Positions 23,131-34,185 of a stretch of 64,000 bases of DNA are shown one piece after another. The DNA comes from Tetracentron sinense (Eukaryota; Streptophyta; Magnoliopsida; Trochodendrales; Trochodendraceae). Each line of letters begins with the position of its first letter. Position 1 is the first letter of the stretch. Below the pieces are notes generated by a model. That model saw only the letters and a list, made by a program, of their open reading frames with translations. It searched no databases and had not been told where the DNA came from. The stretch spans positions 62,001-126,000 of the forward strand of contig CM026555.1 in NCBI GenBank assembly GCA_015143295.1. Reading direction: 5' to 3'. A program made the position numbers and the translations under genes.

Positions 23131-23512
23131 GGGGACAACTAACACGATCAACCGCAGCAGCCTGAACTTCTCTTAGGTTCTTCAGAAAATAGTGATCCTC
23201 CACAAATGACTCACTCCGTCAACAACGGCATCGGCTCCTCGCCAACCAAACACTCTCGAGTGTTGAGGGTATTGAAACTAGTTTGACATATTAAACTCTA
23301 GAGAGATCTCAGAACAGAAGATCAACCTTTTGCAAGTCAAAGATAATCGATAATGATGCTTGCAACACTAGAGGGAGAACAATAGAGGAGGAACTATGGG
23401 TATCATCCAACCATGAAGGAAGAACCCTAGATAAGCTTTAAAAGCCTCCACACTATTCTCTACAATGCATAAAAAAACCTAATGATGGAATAGGAAAAGG
23501 TTGTATTTATAG
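23131..23512 (-). repeat. Antisense family-A copia LTR fragment, first part
   Basis: Aligns with 38190-38320 of the copia LTR (CGATCAACCGCAGCAGC, CTCCGTCAACAACGGC) and continues after Tat-2 at 36043, so Tat-2 inserted into it. The end toward 23131 is truncated at a G-run. Confidence 0.6.
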
Positions 23513-23903
23513 TGTCAGTACCTAAATTTTAACCCCCAATCCCGAATAGGATAGATCCCAATGATGAATAAGCGATAAATTGCAACTGAAAAGAGAGTCA
23601 CCACCTATCTAATTCTGAGGGACATAAGTTCCTGAAATAGTTGGATAAGGCATGGTCTGAAAGTCAGAGGTCAAGATAAGGGATTCATTTGAGTTAGGGG
23701 AAGGTGTTAGGCACCCCTAAACTCCCATCCGGAGATGGTTACCTACTCCTTAAGTCAAAATCAAAGTAGGGAAACTATAAGAGAAGTTTGAAATTTTATT
23801 TATATGCTAAGTAGATACAATATTAACAGTAATGAATGTAATGAGATGGACAAGATAGAAATGGAATAGAGATTCTATCCAAGGGGAGCTGAACCCGATC
23901 AGG

Positions 23904-23949
23904 GTTTCCTACGCCTCCACTATCAGTGGAATCAAGCCACATGTAGTTC
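23904..23949 (-). other. GAACTACG-type motif in the Tat-2 left LTR
   Basis: In sense: GAACTACATGTGGCTTGATT, then stem CCACT-GAT-AGTGG, then GGCGTAGGAAAC. Downstream GGGTTCAGCTCCCC parallels the GGGTTCG block in Tat-1. Confidence 0.65.
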
Positions 23950-24690
23950 CGAAGGAGAGTTGAAGGTTTGATTTGATTTTATTGATTGATGGTTTGATTT
24001 GATTTGGTTGCGATTGTTTACGCTCATTTGGGAGCGAAATGAACTTTTAAGCTCGTGCTGAAGAGCGATGGGGCAGTTTAAGCTCTTGTCGGGGAGCCTC
24101 TGGAGGTGGATATTTGAAAAGGGTTTGAATTTTGACTAGGTAGGTAAGGTTTAACTAGGGTTAAGCTAGGGTTTACCAAGGGTTTAGCTAGGTTTGAACC
24201 GAAGTTTGGGCAGAGGTTCGAACTGGAGTTTGGGCAGAGGTTCGACTAGGAAAGGCTACGTTTGAACCGGAGTTCGAGCAAAGGTTCGACTAGGGCAGGA
24301 TAGGTTTGAACTGAAGTTCGGGCATAGGTTCAACTAGGGTAGGCTAGGTTTAAACCGAAGTTCGGGCAAGGGTTCGATAGGACAGGTTAAGTTTGAACTG
24401 AAGTCTGGGCAGGGGTTCGACAGGGTAATCATTTAAGAACAATAAAGTAATTAAAACTAATAAAAGACTAAGCAAAAGACAGAGTTTTGGCGAGATTTTA
24501 CCTTCCGGGAAACCCAAAAGGGTCTCTGAAATAAGTGCTCCCGAGAATGATTCTTCGAAATCAAACTCTCGGGATCGCCGAAGCTAAAGAGTGATTTTCG
24601 AAAGAGAGACAAGAGAGGAAGTGGAATAGATTGAAAATGAAGGAATAGGGTGGCGGGTGTTTATAGTTTTTCAAAATGGGGGGGGGGGGG

Positions 24691-24986
24691 GGGGCACTAC
24701 TTCAAGTAGCGCCCCTTTTGGATAAAAAACCCCAAAAAGTGAGGCGGCAAGGAACAGTGAGGCGGCAAAATGGACTAAAACTGGGGGGGCGCTGTTTGAA
24801 GCAGCGCCGCCCCTTTTGGATAAAAAACCCCAAAAAGTGAGGCGGCAAGGAATAGTGAGGCGACAAAACGGACTAAAACTGGGGGGGGCGCTGTTTGAAG
24901 CAGCACCCCTAACTGGGTTTTGCAAAAAAGGTTGCCGACACACCCAAAAGAATAGGCCCCAAAGGAGGCACTGTTTGAAGCAGCGC
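24691..24986 (-). repeat. Four GC-rich hairpins in the Tat-2 left LTR
   Basis: Near-palindromes of 20-25 bp at 24691-24715, 24788-24808, 24887-24907 and 24967-24986. Two forms: GGCGCTACTTCAAGTAGCGCC and GGCGCTGTTTGAAGCAGCGC. The first three sit at about 100-bp spacing because the surrounding block (GAGGCGGCAAGGAACAGTG etc.) is tandemly duplicated. Confidence 0.8.
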
Positions 24987-25251
24987 ATTTTTTTATTTGT
25001 TGACTTTGACTTGCCACATGTCGCGCTCTGATTTGCCAAAAGCCGTTTTTCCTTTTTTTAGCCCGTTTTGAGTCAAAATTGAACTGATAAAATCCAAAAA
25101 AATATTTTAGATAAAACATGAATTTTCTAGTACTTTTTAGGGGCATTTTGGTCATTTTTTACCTGAGGGCCGTTTTTGAAAATGGAAGCACATAGCAAGA
25201 GGGTTTTAAAAGAGGGTTTTTAAGAGGGGGTGCAAAATTAGGGTGCTTACA

Positions 25252-25264
25252 GTTGCACCTCTTT
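25252..25264 (-). other. Tat-2 polypurine tract
   Basis: In sense AAAGAGGTGCAAC directly precedes the 3' LTR start TGTAAGCACCC. Confidence 0.65.
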
Positions 25265-25679
25265 GTCGGAGGGTACGGGCACGTAAACGACAAAGATTAT
25301 AAGACCTCAATTTTGCATGTGTGGAAAACTTGTGAATTTAAAAACAAAAGAGTCAAAAAAAGTTAAATTATTGCTTAGATTGCTTGCCACAAATGGGATC
25401 CTAGAGAACGGGATTGATGAGAGAACCTGTTTGGTAGATGGGGTATAGATGGAAGGAAGGTATGGTTCATGCTCAGTGATGAAACATCCGAGATATGGGA
25501 GAGATATTTTTTCGCCTTATTTTAGATAAAAGATGGAAAGGAGGAAGGAATGATTCATACTTAGTGATGAAATCACAACTCAGTCAAGAGGGCGACAGTG
25601 ATAGAGTGGAAAATGGATGGTTCGTGCTTAGTGATGAAACATCTGAGATAGGGAAGATGGATTATGGAAATGTGAATTT

Positions 25680-26010
25680 AGCCTCAACATAGGAGGGCTC
25701 AAAGCAGACTCTACATGAGTTTAACCTCATCACAGGAGGGCTTACAATGGACTCGAGGGTTTAACCTCATCACAGGAGGGCTCACAACGGACTTTACATG
25801 GGTTTAACCTCATCACAGGAGGGCTCATAGCGGACTCTACATGGGTTTAACCTCATCACAGGAGGGCTCATAGCAAACTCGTGGGATTAACCTCATCACA
25901 GGAGGGCTCACAGCAGACTCTACATGGATTTAACCTCATCATAGGAGGGCTCACAACATACTCTACATGGGTTTAACCTCATCACAGGAGGGCTCAAAGC
26001 AGACTCGATC
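25680..26010 (-). repeat. Tandem array, about 36-43 bp unit
   Basis: About eight copies of a unit with TTTAACCTCATCACAGGAGG followed by GCTCA..ACTCTACATGG, next to the Tat-2 3' LTR. The units vary in length and by point changes. No coding signal. Confidence 0.9.
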
Positions 26011-26013
26011 TGA

Positions 26014-26515
26014 AGATGCGATATTAGACGAGATGCACAAGGAGGTGACATCAGACGAGATGTCAGAAATGATGACGGTGATATCAGACGAGATGTTAGA
26101 TCGAAGCATTAGACGAGATGCATGAAGAGTGACATCATACGAGATGTTAAAAGGAATGCATCAAACGAGATGGAAGAAGGGTGACATCAGACGAGATGTC
26201 AAAAGGAATGCATCAAACGAGATGCACCGGAGGTGATATCAGACAAGATGTTAAAAGGAATGCATTAGACGAGATGCATGAAGGGGGTGGCATCAGACGA
26301 GATGCACGAAGGGGGTGACATCAGACGAGATGTCAAAAGGAATGCATCAGACAAGTTGCATGAAGGGAGTGACATTAGACGAGATGTCAAAAGGAATGCA
26401 TCAGACGAGATGCATGAAGGAGGTGACATCAGACGAGATGGCAAAAGAAATGCATCAGACGAGACGCACGAAGGGTGACATCAGACAAGATGTCAAAAGG
26501 ACATCAAGATATGTG
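26014..26515 (-). repeat. Tandem array, about 27 bp half-unit
   Basis: Roughly seventeen copies of (GC)ATCAGACGAGATG followed alternately by a ...CATGAAGG... or ...TCAAAAGG... spacer, giving a higher-order unit of about 54 bp. Open frames across it (26278-26539) only reflect the repeat. Confidence 0.9.
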
Positions 26516-26700
26516 AGTGTATGTGTTCAATGTGACTAACTATGTGAATGTGTGTGCGTATTACAGCTAAGTGTGTGAGTGTGTGTACAGTGTAGTTAAT
26601 TGCGTATGTGATTGTGAAGTGTGTGTGCAAAGTGCAGCTACCTATATAGGTGTGTGAGCAATATGGATACCTATGTACAGGTGTGTGATGTGACTATTAT
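26500..26700. repeat. GT-rich degenerate microsatellite
   Basis: GTGTGTGAGTGTGTG-type sequence with interruptions, adjoining the 27-bp array. Confidence 0.7.
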
Positions 26701-27880
26701 ACAAGGAGATGAGACATGAGATGCATGATGATGCACATAATGAATAGTGACATGCCTAGAACGATTAAAGATGAGATGGTATGATAATGCAGGGAGCAAA
26801 GAGATAAGTCGCTAAATGAAGCTCTGATTTCGCAGTTGCCCCTGGCTTGCAGTTTCTGTGCTTGTTTTCTCTGCTGCTCTTTGGAGAACTGTTGAAAGGA
26901 GATCGATCTTTGACCAACCCATGAGACACACTATAACTCTTGAAGACGACTTGCTTTTGAAAATTTTGATTTTTGAAAACAGTTTTTGTAAGTAATAAGG
27001 AGATTTTGAAAATTTTGAATTACGTTTGGAAAAAAGGAGGGTGCTTTCTTTCCTTGTTAGTTTTTGAAAGGGCCTGCCCTGGCTGGAATTTTTGGATCTC
27101 TTGCCCCTCTGGGGCAGGATATAGCAATGAGCAATCTTAACCTTTTGAGTCATTACAAAGGGAGATAGTCACTTAGTTTTGACTTTTCATATGCTGAACC
27201 GGGTCTTGCTTGAAGCTAAGGGCATTGGATTGTTATAACATTGAGCTTCTTCACTTTGAGCTTGCATAAATGAGTTGTTGGGAGTCAGAGTTATCTTCTG
27301 TTGATACTCTGTCGTCGAACCAGAATTCAACTATTTTCCTTTTTTACCCTTGGAATGACCAAGTCATAGGATTGCATAATTTTTTAGCAATGAGGCCGTT
27401 TTCAGTTTTCACTCATGCCTGCGAAGTTGATAATTTGTTTCCTTTTTTGCCCCTAGTAGCTATACTAGAACTGGGCTCCCATTTTTTTTCCGCCTCAGTG
27501 CCATTTCTGGTTTTCACTGGGCCTGCGACTTTTGGACAGAGTTGAGTTGTCTTCCTTTGTCATTGCCTCAGTGTATTGGATGTGTTGCTTTCGAATGCTT
27601 GTCTGTCAATCTACCTATACTCTTAGTCTCTGAGGGATCTGGGAGGACTTGAGATATAATGAAACGTAGGCTTAGGGGTCAAAGTTTTGGGAACACCCTT
27701 TCTGCTTTTGAGCTTTGCTTGCTCGAGCACCTCTTTTGAGCTTTTGCTGCTTTTTTTTTTGTTGAGCCTTTTGGATTTACTCTTTTTCCCTTTGATTTTC
27801 TTTTCTTTTGAGCTTTGATTTTCTTTTTCACTTTACTTTTTTGAAGAGGCTAATGTGCTCAAATTGAGTGATTTGACCGC
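26701..27880 (-). other. Tat-2 3' region between arrays and nested LTR
   Basis: Noncoding. Contains in sense two hairpin modules aligned with Tat-1: hairpin A CTAGT-ATAGCT-ACTAG (27453-27468) followed by GGGGCAAAAAAGG, and hairpin B CTTGG-TCATT-CCAAG (27349-27363) followed by GGTAAAAAAGG. The 113-codon minus-strand frame at 26812-27153 has no recognised domain. Confidence 0.7.
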
Positions 27881-28685
27881 TGTCGCGACCCAAAACCCAC
27901 CCTATGAGTTAAAGTGAACTTTGGATGACTAATCCCTGGAGCATACACAATAGAGGACAATAATAGCGGACAATAATAGAGGAAAAAATAGAGGACAATA
28001 ACCTGTAAAAGACCAAACAAAGCACAGTGGAAGACTTAACCAAATAACCTGTCTAAGGCTTAACCAAATAACCTGTAAAAGACCTGGAGCATACACAATA
28101 GAGGACAATAATAGCGGAAACATAAACCATAAAGCACAGTGGAAGACTTAACCAAAAACCTCTATGTATATGTATGTGATCCAAGTTACACAAAAGGAGT
28201 CCAAAAGAAACTGCGGACAGGCCCACCAAAATACATGGATATACATCTCTCAACTCACCCACAGCTTTATTACCCAGAATCTACAACCACTACCTAATAG
28301 TAGCCCTCTACCGGAGGTTCCTCCAAAGGTTCCTTGACGTACTCCTCCTCTACCCATGGGCCAGGAGCACAGACATCAAAAAGAGCAGCCGCTCCACTAT
28401 CACCTGCCGACATAAGAAGTACGACTGAGCATGGAATACTCAGCGTGTACCAAATGCTAACCAACAGTCATAGTACAACAACAATGTTACACATATATAA
28501 AGCAAGAAACAATTCAGATCATAACAGGAAAGTAAAGCAGTTTATAATCATGCTTGCATTTTCGTAAAAGCCGATAAAACCCTTGAAACCTTGTGCACTT
28601 GACTTGACTGAAAATACCCTTTCCGTGCTTGAAAACTTGTCATGGTTGTCTTGTCTTGTCGTATCATGCGTGTCATGCCATGTCA

Positions 28686-29065
28686 TGCTTGCTTGAAAAG
28701 TAAACTACTTGTGAGGGAAGGGAAACCCTTCTTCCTAGAATGCTTATGCTTGTCATGCCATGCCATCATGCTTGCTCGGAAGGTAAACTACTTGTGAGGG
28801 AAGGGAAACCCTTCTTCTTAAATGTTCATGTTTGCCATGTCATGTATCTTGCTAGAAAAATAAACTACTTGTGAGGGAAGGGAGACCCTTCTTCCTAAAT
28901 GCTCATGTCATGTCATGCTTGCTTGCTCGGAAAAGTAAACTACTTGTGAGGGAAGGGAGACCCTTCTTCCTAAATGTTCATGTTTGCCATGCCATGTATC
29001 TTGCTCGGAAAATAAACTACTTGTGAGGGAAACCTAAATGCACTTGCGAGGGAAGGGAAACCCTT
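28686..29065 (-). repeat. Minisatellite in the family-S LTR (TGAGGGAAGGG unit)
   Basis: Five units of about 60-95 bp, each with AAACTACTTGTGAGGGAAGG and CCCTTCTTCCTAAATG, followed by CATGTCATG-type words. The last unit is partial. Confidence 0.88.
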
Positions 29066-29967
29066 TTTTATGCATGGTAGTCTTGTTCTTGCCAAAATCG
29101 AGGTAAAACATATCGTAGGATATGTCCCACCTCTAATTCTCATTCTTAAAAACCTTGGTAAATTCATGTCATGCATGTCGTGCTCGTGGAAGCGTGTACA
29201 TACTTGCATCTAAATTTAAATATGACATTTGGAGAGTTAACAATACATAGAACATCAATCGATTGAGCAATTCCATATTCATGTAATTTAGGGAAAACAA
29301 GAAGGCACACTATCATAGGTCCTAGCAATTTTCGCAATTAATTAAGCATGCATTTCCTTAATTTACAATTCATTTCTTTCACCTTGGGATTTCATCAAAC
29401 ATGATGAGTACATTATTTGTTAAGCCTATCACATGCTTTTCTAGGTGGGTTCATATTCACAACATGCTTGTATGTTTATTATTGGTACAATGCCCTTCCC
29501 CGTTTCATTCATCACAACCATACATACGGCATCCAATCGCCCATTCAAATCCACAACCATCCATTCATCCCATTAGGTTTATATATTATAAAAACAATAA
29601 AGAAGAAGAGAATAAAAGAGGTATGAACTAGGAGGGTAGCAAGAGGTACCGACCTTGACAAATGAGGCAAGAAATCCCTTGCAAAACGTGCGTGAGTCGC
29701 TGCCCTAGCTTGGAGAAACTGCTCCTCGCGTGCTTGAACCGGAATCTTGAAGCAATCCAAGCTTGAGGTGATCTAGGGTTCACAAACCCTTTGATTTCTT
29801 ATCAAAAGTAAACCCTAGGTTAGAAATCCCCTTCTCTTCTCTCTCTATCTCTCAAATGTTCTTCTTAGGGTTAATGAACCCCCAAACGCTCGGGCAAAGC
29901 CTTTAAGGCATGAGTGAACCGCCCAAAAGACGAAAACACCCTTAATGAAATTTCTGCAAAAACGCGA

Positions 29968-30152
29968 AGACCGAGCGATCGGTGTTTATGACCGATCGAT
30001 CGGTTGCCTACCGAGCGATCGGTGTATTGACCGAGCTCTCGGTCAAAAATCAGCTCTCTGGAAAATTTTCCCATACAAAATTTTCGACCAGTCGATTGCC
30101 TCCGATCGATCAGTTTTGGACCGATCGATCGCTCTATGGACCGAGCGATCGG
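29968..30152. repeat. Cluster of GATCGATCGG-type palindromes
   Basis: About eight near-copies of CCGATCGATCGG, CCGAGCGATCGG or CCGAGCTCTCGG spaced about 20-30 bp. Equivalent clusters occur in the other LTR families of the window. Confidence 0.8.
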
Positions 30153-30370
30153 TGGTCTACAGGTCCAAACTGTTTTGGCCATATCTTTTGACTTGTTCAT
30201 CAGATTTTGACGATTCAACTTGCGTTGGGTTCGTACTTCGAAAAAGAACATTTCTAAAGTTTCAGAATTTTCAATTTCTTCCTTATTTATTAATTTTACT
30301 ATATTGAAGGCAAATTGGCTATGAAGGTGCCATGCATTAAGCATGAAAAAGTCTGGGGCTCTACAACCGC

Positions 30371-31557
30371 ACCTTATTTTCAGGTTGCCTACATACCCTT
30401 TTCAGGATCAAGTCATGTTGTAGTTCAAGCTTTTAGGCCTACAATGAAGCTTTGATAGGGGTGTCCCGGTAGATGTGTTTTAAGAAGAAAGGCTATTAGG
30501 CTGGAAGGACTAACTAGCGGATTTTTTTGATATGAAATTGATTGGATAAATGAGTAGGGAGAAATAGGGTGCCAAACATGGCCTCCTTTCATTTCCTACA
30601 TCGAATGAGAGTACAGACAATTTCCTAACAAGATCTTAAGCATAACATCTTTTGACTTGATCCGTGTTGATTGGCTCTGGGAGGTCTTGATTCTCCATAC
30701 GGCTGTGTTGACGAATGCTCTTGGGAAATCTGTTTCCAACTGTATGAGTCTTCGACAATGGACTGACCTTGCCCCTCAGTGTGATGCTTCAATGAAGATA
30801 GGGTCCTTGGTCAATCTCTTTGTTGAGTGATTCATATATTGTTCTGCCCCTGTCTTGTATACTACCTCAGTATGGATGTTGCATGCTCGGTGCACTTTCT
30901 TCTATATAAATGATTTACAGTTTGAAATCTTGACACTGGTCTGATAGACTGTGCGAGGCCTTTTTGAAAAAATTTCTAATTTACCCTCTACCCTTAACGT
31001 AGCAAGGTTCCAATTTTTGCATACTTAGGGTCATTATTAAGTTTCCCTCTTTCTTGCCTTGGCTCTGTAAGGCTGAGGGTTTCCTTTGGAAATTCCTATT
31101 CTTGCTTATTGACATATGCCAACCCGGGCATTCTTGGAATTGAGTGTTTTAATCATGATTCAGGCAAGCCCTTTATAAACTAAGAAGCTTAGTTAGAACG
31201 AGAAAAGAAAATTTTTTTTTTTTGTAACCTCAGGTTACTAGAGCTTCTGAGAAGTGCTAGATCATCCTTGGCCAAATTTAGGCATAACAAAAATGAGACT
31301 TTTTTCAAAAGACAGTTAGCTTTATTGAATATGAGAAGTAAGCATAACATGTTTGACAACAAAAGACAGACTTTACATGGACCGGACTATGGGCCATTGG
31401 CCGATACTTACAAAACTTGACAAAAAACAATAAACAAAATTTGACAGGCTTGATCTCTGTCGACCCCTTCAGAAGTGTTCTTTCTCTGGCTCTCTACCCC
31501 AAGATACTTCATTCCCAGTGACTATCAGAATGGCACAGGCATGGCTGGTTGGATGGG
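30371..31557 (-). other. Tat-2 region after gag (no pol)
   Basis: In sense the gag tail ends near 31558 and noncoding sequence follows: TCAATAAA at 31321-31328 and a GAACTACA-type motif at 30384-30426. No protease, RT, RNase H or integrase motif is visible in any frame. Confidence 0.7.
30384..30426 (-). other. GAACTACA-type motif in the Tat-2 3' region
   Basis: In sense GAACTACAACATGACTTGAT, CCT-GAAA-AGG stem, GGTATGTAGGCAAC, then a second CCT/AGG hairpin and GTGCGGT. Matches 15055-15098 of Tat-1. Confidence 0.68.
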
Positions 31558-33119
31558 TTAGGCAGGCTGGATGTGGTTAGCTTGGTTATTATGTGGTGGC
31601 ATGGGGGCTTCAAGGATGTTGGTGTTGTCGGGAGCTAACTTAACCTTGCTCTGGTCGAGTAGATCTTGAATTGAATGTTGTAATGCTCGACAATGGTTGG
31701 TTATATGCCCTGGTCCTTGATGAAAGTCACAATGCTGATCCATGCGGAAACACTGGGGTATTGAGTTAGGTATGGTGGTTAGAGCTTTGGGTTCAACCAG
31801 CTTATTTTGCATGAGGAATGGAAGGAGCTGACTAAGTATGTAGGGGAGATGGGTAAATTGCCTGTTTAGCGCTGGGCTTGGTACTGGGATTGAATTGGAT
31901 GCTGAACTTGATGCTGATCAGGGGCTTCTGGTACTGGTGCCCCAAGGTTAGGAACTCGGACTGGTGCTACAGGTGTCACCATTTGGATATCTTTTTCTCT
32001 CTTCTTGGGATCACGTCTCCCTCTGGGCCTATTGTTGTTGCTGCCTTCAGCTTGTGCTGACTCTTGGTATAACGTAGAATGTATAGACCCAGACCGGATG
32101 GATGCTTCCATATAGGCCCCACTTCGGGCTACTATTGCAAAATCTGAGGTCTGAATTGCAGCTAGCAAAGTAGAGTAAAGCTGCTTCAGAGTCTTGAGAA
32201 ATGTGTCTATCAGCTCGTTGTTGGGTAGGAAAATTCTCATTCTGGCGGCCATCTCCCTCCATTGGGGTGCATACTCGATGAATGACTCATCAGGTTTTTT
32301 GAACATGAGCTCAAGGTCACCCTTCTATGGCAGGAGCTCCATATTGAAAGAGTAATGTTTAACGAATGCAGTTGTCAGGTCCTTCCATGTCTTGATCCTT
32401 TCTAAATCCAGTGACGTGAACCATCTCAAAGCTAGACTGGTCAAACTCTTCTGGAATCATTGGACTAGTAATGCAGGGTTTCCACCGTGACCAAGCATGT
32501 CTCCATAGTAGAGCCTAAGGTAAGTACGACGACATACCTTACCATCATATTTCTCAAAGACTGGTACTTTAAACTTTTCAGACACTACTGCTCCAATATA
32601 GAATGTCAAATCTGAGAAATCATTTCCCTGGATTGTTTTTCCCTTTTGTATCTGTCTGAACTGCTCTTGGACTCCTTCCATTTGCTCTTGTTGCTTCTTT
32701 ATGAACTATGCTATCTCTGGGGTGAGGGAGTTTGGTAAAATTGTAAAAGGCGAGACTTGGTTTACTTCATTAGCAGGTTGGTCATACTGGCCAAAGTCTA
32801 GGTCTTCAGTGGGTTGAGGATTGGGGGATGATCTGGTAGGTTGTTGAATAGATGAAGGTCCTGGTTGAAGAATGGGATGGTTAGACACCTGTGCCATGGT
32901 AAGAATTTTCAGGGATTCAAAGATTGCAATGATTGAGCCCTTGATTTCATGAATTTCGTGTGCATTATCCAAAGCTTGCGTAGTGGACATGTCAGCTAGT
33001 GCTTCTTCGTGCTCCATCTCTGAGAGTGGTAGCGATAAATCTTCAAGGTACTCTTTCTCTTGCTCTGCTTGTATAAGGGCAAGTGCTTTAGTCATAGAAC
33101 GAGTAAATCTCTGACTCAT
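31558..33119 (-). pseudogene. gag: Tat-2 gag
   Basis: Starts with ATG at 33119 (MSQRFTRSMTKALALIQAEQ). One frame continues through a TAG (32706-32708), a TGA (32457-32459) and another TAG near 32325 to 31866, then a frameshift to the last part. Landmarks: FKVPVFEKYDG, then a WFTSLDLERIKTWKDL capsid segment, SFIEYAPQWREMAARM (about 32230-32280), a Pro/Gln-rich linker, and a zinc knuckle CDFHQGPGHITNHC (about 31695-31736) with all ligands present, unlike Tat-1. Aligns with Tat-1 gag throughout. About 520 codons; would form the particle, with enzymes supplied by another element. Confidence 0.87.
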
Positions 33120-34165
33120 GAATGTACTACATTGGAGATGAAATGAATGAGGTAGATGCTGACAAAACCAGACTTATATGATGACGATGATGTTTAATAG
33201 AATGCAGATGATGATATGAATAAGATGAATTGAATTATTTTTGAACTTGGACCTTATGAATTGAATTGAATGAATTGAATCTTTTATAAATTTTGAATTA
33301 AATTGAAAACAACCATTTATGAAATGAATTAAAACAACTGAGTTATGATACTCAGACAAGGGTGAGTCAACTCAACGTGTGTGACTCAAAGGGATGAGTG
33401 GATAGGGATCCATTTAATTGATTTGGGTTGTAGGGATCCAGAGCCCGTTGGGTTAGGGTCAAAATAAATCATGAGTTATGATTTATTTAGAGCGTAGGTT
33501 TTTAGACCTCACACGATGTTGGCTAAAGAATGGGTTAGGGTTAGACCTATCTAGCAATTAAGGCTCATACAAAGCTCCGAAAAGGTTGGGTATAGGGATA
33601 CAATTATCTCTATATCCGAACAAAGATGTAGGAGCGGCTTAAACCAAGAACAAAATAGGGATAAGGTTATCCCTCGTGACAGGTAGTTCTTGGTTTATGC
33701 CCAAATAGAGATTCATAGTCTACATGTTTATGCTGGTGTATGCAGGGTTTTGTCTAAAAGTTTGAGGAGTACTTGACCATATATACGACTCCCCGGTATA
33801 GAACATACCTGAAAAGGGACGATTGGTGCAAGCGGAAAAGACCAATCGCGTTTACCAGAGATAACCATCTCTCGATCTACAATCAGTACTTTCCACAGAT
33901 CTTTGGGCTCCAGCATCGGGGATAACCATCCCTCGATTGTAAGCTTACCAGATCCAACTAGATAGGTGAAAGATTTTTTATTCTATTATGCCATGAATAA
34001 GAATGCATTAGTTAAAATCAAGCATTGAATAAAAAATGGAACCCTAGGTATGTTGCTAAGTTTTGCAAGCAAACGTCCGAGGTTTTAATAATAATGACAG
34101 AAAAAACTTTTAATGTGGTTTCCAACGTTTGATTCAAACTCAGGTTTTGGCTTTAACACTGGTCT
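33120..34165 (-). other. Tat-2 5' leader
   Basis: Noncoding; the segment at about 33787-33840 matches the Tat-1 leader. I see no ORF1 equivalent. A short AT-rich part (33175-33340) is a run of GAATTGAAT/ATGATGA words. Confidence 0.6.
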
Positions 34166-34183
34166 GCAAAACCAGAGTTGCCA
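34166..34183 (-). other. Tat-2 primer binding site, diverged tRNA-Arg-like
   Basis: In sense, TGGCAACTCTGG begins two bases after the LTR. The first eleven bases resemble the Tat-1 site; the rest has diverged. Confidence 0.45.
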
Positions 34184-34185
34184 GC

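Larger units (their letters stand above)
23513..25251 (-). repeat. Tat-2 3' LTR (left copy)
   Basis: 1739 bp. In sense it begins TGTAAGCACCC and ends GGTACTGACA. Contains repeated GAACCGAAGTTCGGGCAGAGG-type units (24180-24420), an embedded duplication of about 100 bp carrying GC-rich hairpins, and a GAACTACG-type motif (23904-23949). Differs from the right LTR by indels in the hairpin region. Confidence 0.9.
27881..30365 (-). mobile_element. Solo LTR, family S, inside Tat-2
   Basis: 2485 bp, plus strand starts TGTCGCGACCC and ends GGGGCTCTACA, flanked by ACCGC at 27876-27880 and 30366-30370, so it is a clean insertion. Homologous to 53843-56872 and, inverted, to 56937-59295: all share GAGCATGGAATACTCAGCG. 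The leader and palindrome order makes the minus strand the sense strand. Internal features: minisatellite (28686-29065) and GATCGATCGG-type palindromes (29968-30152). The ends suggest a chromovirus (Del/Tekay-like) LTR; that is inference. Confidence 0.85.

Noticed and set aside
24671-25155. 122- and 126-codon minus-strand frames in the Tat-2 LTR
   Set aside because: They translate the GC-rich hairpin duplication; not preserved as the same frame in the other LTR (35141-35470).
26278-26539. Open frames of 66-74 codons
   Set aside because: They only read through the 27-bp array; the repeat has no stop in two frames.
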